Below, piece by piece: positions 11,833 through 13,852 of a stretch of 13,852 bases of DNA; position 1 is the first letter of the stretch, and every line of letters starts with the position of its first letter. A model generated the notes under the pieces. That model was not told where the DNA came from. It saw only the letters and a list, made by a program, of their open reading frames with translations, and made no database searches. A program made the translations under genes and the position numbers. The stretch comes from an uncultured Oscillospiraceae bacterium (lineage in GTDB: Bacteria; Bacillota; Clostridia; Oscillospirales; Oscillospiraceae): positions 1 through 13,852 of the forward strand of contig CAKTOX010000035.1 in the NCBI GenBank assembly GCA_934590355.1, read 5' to 3'.

Positions 11833-13689
11833 ATGAGCAAAAAATTTGCAAGAGTGCTCGCGCTTGTTTTGGTCGCGGCGATGCTTATGACATCGGCGGC
11901 ATTCGCGGACGCGGCTCCGATGCAGCAGTCCGACGACGGCAACAAGTATCCGATCGTGCTCGTTCACGGCCTGTTCGGCTGGGGCGGCACGGAGGTCGGT
12001 CTGAACTACTGGGGCGGTTTTTCGAGCCTCAGGGAAATGCTTAACAGCGCCGGCTACGAGGTCTACACCCCGTCCATCGGACCGGTCGCAAGCAACTGGG
12101 ACAGAGCCTGCGAGCTTTACGCATATCTCGTCGGCGGCACGGTCGACTACGGCCAGTACCACTCCGCGCAGAACGGTCACGCCCGCTACGGCCGCACCTT
12201 CCCGGGCGTGCTCAAGGAGCTCAATGACCCCGACAGCACTCTGAAGGTCCACCTCGTCGGCCACAGTATGGGCGGCGAGACCATCAGAATGCTCGCACAG
12301 CTTCTTGAAAACGGCGACCCGGACGAAATGCGTGCGACCACGGACGGCAGCATCTCCAAGCTCTTCACCGGCACGAGCCGCCACTGGATAGAGAGCATCA
12401 CAACCCTCTGCACCCCGCACGACGGCAGCCAGTACGACGGCAAGGTCTACAACGAGAAGGAACCCTACGTCCATCAGTTCGTCGCGGCTCTCTCCGCGAT
12501 GACCGGAATGAACATCAACGAGGAGAATTTCGGGCTTGACTTCAAGCTCGACCAGTGGGGACTGGTGCGCCAGCCCAACGAGAGCTACCAGTCCTATCTC
12601 AACCGCGTTCTCAGCAGCAGCCTTTGGAACGGCGACGTCAAGGATCTGAGCATCTATGACCTCTCTCCGGACGGCGCGGCGGTGCTCAACAGCTACGCAA
12701 AGGCGCAGGATGATATTTACTACTTCTCCATTGCCTGCTCCGACACCTACGCAAGCCCCGTCTATCCGCATCACCACCTGCCCTACTCCAACATGAACGC
12801 CATCCTCAAAAAGAGCTCGACCTACATGGGCAGCCACAAGAACTACGCCGCCGGTCACGTCGTTATCGACGAGACCTGGTGGGAGAACGACGGCATCGTG
12901 AGCGTCCGCTCGGCACAGTACCCGCACGAGGGCTCGAACGACCGCTATGACCTCAATTACGGCACGGAAAACGGCGTCATCACCTTTAAGGACGGCACAC
13001 CCAAGGGCGTCTGGAACTACATTGAAAAGATAGAGCAGACCGATCACCTCAACATGGTCGGCCAGACCTCGAACACCGAGTATTTGCAGGGCAAATTCTT
13101 CGAGCTTGCCGCGATGCTCACGAGTATCCCCGCGGACAAGACCACCCGGCCCGAGCAGCCGTTAATGCCCTTTGTTGACGTTCCCGAGGGCGCTTACTAC
13201 TACGACAGCGTGCTTTGGGGCTACACGAACGGCATCGTCGCCGGCTATGACTCCACGCACTTTGCCCCCGACATGAACTGCACCCGCGCACAGGTCGTGA
13301 CCTTCCTCTACCGCGCCGCAGGAAGCCCCGAGGTCAGCACGTTGCAGACCGGCTTCACCGACGTGGCAGCAAACAGCTACTATGAAAAGGCGGTCGCATG
13401 GGCGGCTCAAAACGGCATCACAAACGGCGTGAGCGACACGGAGTTTGCCCCCGAGGACACCGTCACGAGAGCTCAGTTCGTGACCTTCCTCTGGCGCTAT
13501 CGCAATTGCCCCGCCGCAAGCGGCAATAACCCCTTCACGGACGTGCCCGACGGCGAATATTACTCGCAGGCAGTCCTCTGGGCAGCCGAAAACGGCATCG
13601 CGGAGGGCACCGGAAACGGCTTGTTCGAGCCCCTCGCCCCCTGCACCCGCGCACAGGTCATCACGTTCATTTACCGCGACAGAGCATGA
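11833..13689 (+). CDS. Secreted lipase (staphylococcal/Geobacillus family I.5-I.6 type) with three SLH repeats
   Basis: This is a predicted triacylglycerol lipase or carboxylesterase, exported and anchored to the wall. Residues 1-25 are a Sec signal peptide (KK, hydrophobic core, AFA cleavage before Asp26). The alpha/beta-hydrolase domain (about 36-432) has YPIVLVHGLFGWG (39-51), the nucleophile elbow GHSMGG with Ser145, Asp353 in ENDGIVSV and His405 in TDHLNMVG. The zinc site of Geobacillus lipases appears conserved: Asp90 (SNWDRACE), His110 and His116 (VDYGQYHSAQNGHARYGR), and Asp240 (DFKLDQWGL). Three SLH repeats follow at about 446-496, 508-558 and 568-618, each with F(T/V)DV, YY...AV.W....GI and (T/C)TRAQ..TF cores; these bind secondary wall polymer. 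The two domains are joined by a short linker (432-446). Length 618 against about 390-420 for lipase alone is explained by the SLH tail. It is monocistronic with its own terminator. Substrate range is not known. Confidence 0.9.
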   Translation: MSKKFARVLALVLVAAMLMTSAAFADAAPMQQSDDGNKYPIVLVHGLFGWGGTEVGLNYWGGFSSLREMLNSAGYEVYTPSIGPVASNWDRACELYAYLVGGTVDYGQYHSAQNGHARYGRTFPGVLKELNDPDSTLKVHLVGHSMGGETIRMLAQLLENGDPDEMRATTDGSISKLFTGTSRHWIESITTLCTPHDGSQYDGKVYNEKEPYVHQFVAALSAMTGMNINEENFGLDFKLDQWGLVRQPNESYQSYLNRVLSSSLWNGDVKDLSIYDLSPDGAAVLNSYAKAQDDIYYFSIACSDTYASPVYPHHHLPYSNMNAILKKSSTYMGSHKNYAAGHVVIDETWWENDGIVSVRSAQYPHEGSNDRYDLNYGTENGVITFKDGTPKGVWNYIEKIEQTDHLNMVGQTSNTEYLQGKFFELAAMLTSIPADKTTRPEQPLMPFVDVPEGAYYYDSVLWGYTNGIVAGYDSTHFAPDMNCTRAQVVTFLYRAAGSPEVSTLQTGFTDVAANSYYEKAVAWAAQNGITNGVSDTEFAPEDTVTRAQFVTFLWRYRNCPAASGNNPFTDVPDGEYYSQAVLWAAENGIAEGTGNGLFEPLAPCTRAQVITFIYRDRA

Positions 13690-13740
13690 CGCTCCGCGCG
13701 CTGATGATGATCCCTTACCAATAATATCCCATAAGACAGA

Positions 13741-13768
13741 AGCCCGCACCTCACGGTGCGGGCTTTTT
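13741..13768 (+). terminator. Intrinsic terminator of the lipase gene
   Basis: A 9-bp stem, GCCCGCACC (13742-13750) and GGTGCGGGC (13755-13763), extended by an A-T pair and with a TCAC loop, is followed by TTTTT. It lies about 50 nt after the lipase stop. Confidence 0.92.
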
Positions 13769-13780
13769 GATGGCGCGGTG

Positions 13781-13852
13781 AATTATACTATCAAGTGCAA
13801 CAGCAAAAAAGAAAAGAAGTTCATATGAATCTCTGGTAGAATGTAAATACCA
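13781..13852. other. A+T-rich right edge, possible end of an insertion sequence
   Basis: Base composition changes abruptly after the lipase terminator to A-rich sequence (AGCAAAAAAGAAAAGAAG). The only ATG frames close within a few codons. AATTATACTATCAAGTGCAA at its start resembles, from memory only, the ends of some insertion sequences in gut Firmicutes. No transposase is within the window, so this cannot be settled here. Confidence 0.2.

Noticed and set aside
11815..13047. 410-codon minus-strand open frame
   Set aside because: Antisense shadow of the lipase gene; Val/Ala/Arg-rich with no RBS.

Overview
The window looks like chromosome of a G+C-rich, low-branching Firmicute of the class Clostridia, probably an Oscillospirales/Ruminococcaceae-type gut anaerobe. 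The grounds are strong AGGAGG-type ribosome binding sites, a SigA with the usual clostridial regions, the zinc (CxxC) form of S18, the trmN6-rsmI and dgt-dnaG-rpoD gene orders, and a secreted protein with three SLH repeats. This placement is inferred from sequence style and gene order; no species can be named.

Layout, left to right. Positions 1-312 have no convincing gene but hold what looks like the 5' half of a tRNA-Ser(CGA) on the minus strand, next to a terminator-like hairpin. Then a plus-strand pair lspA-rluD (385-2132) ends at a bidirectional terminator. Everything from 2174 to 11437 is on the minus strand and is read right to left. The rpsF-ssb-rpsR operon (11329 to 10323) has a near-consensus sigma-A promoter and a structured leader. 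It is followed by dgt (9595-8591), dnaG-rpoD (8381-5386), and trmN6-rsmI-corA (4686-2174). The last gene, on the plus strand, is a secreted family I.5-type lipase with three SLH repeats (11833-13689), followed by a clear terminator.

The genes are mostly housekeeping: lipoprotein maturation, rRNA and tRNA modification, Mg2+ transport, primase, primary sigma factor, dNTP hydrolysis, SSB and two ribosomal proteins. The lipase is the accessory, surface-directed gene.

The most unusual content is non-coding. Four of the intergenic gaps (4690-5385, 8402-8590, 9699-10115, 11449-11710) are filled by one mosaic repeat family. Its base form appears to be two inverted arms of about 70-90 bp around a small GCAC/GTGC hairpin (seen most simply at 11449-11640). 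Other copies carry further modules inside the arms: a 19-bp near-palindrome that differs between copies by a compensatory base-pair change, and an element of about 135 bp with terminal inverted repeats that looks like a MITE. The repeats run right up to the stop codon of rpoD, the stop codon of dgt and the start regions of trmN6 and dnaG, so they are probably transcribed and may shape mRNA ends. Repeats of this general kind are, as far as I recall, common in gut Clostridia; the nested architecture and paired-arm variation are what merit a second look. I did not find a defence system, CRISPR array, toxin-antitoxin pair or biosynthetic cluster here.
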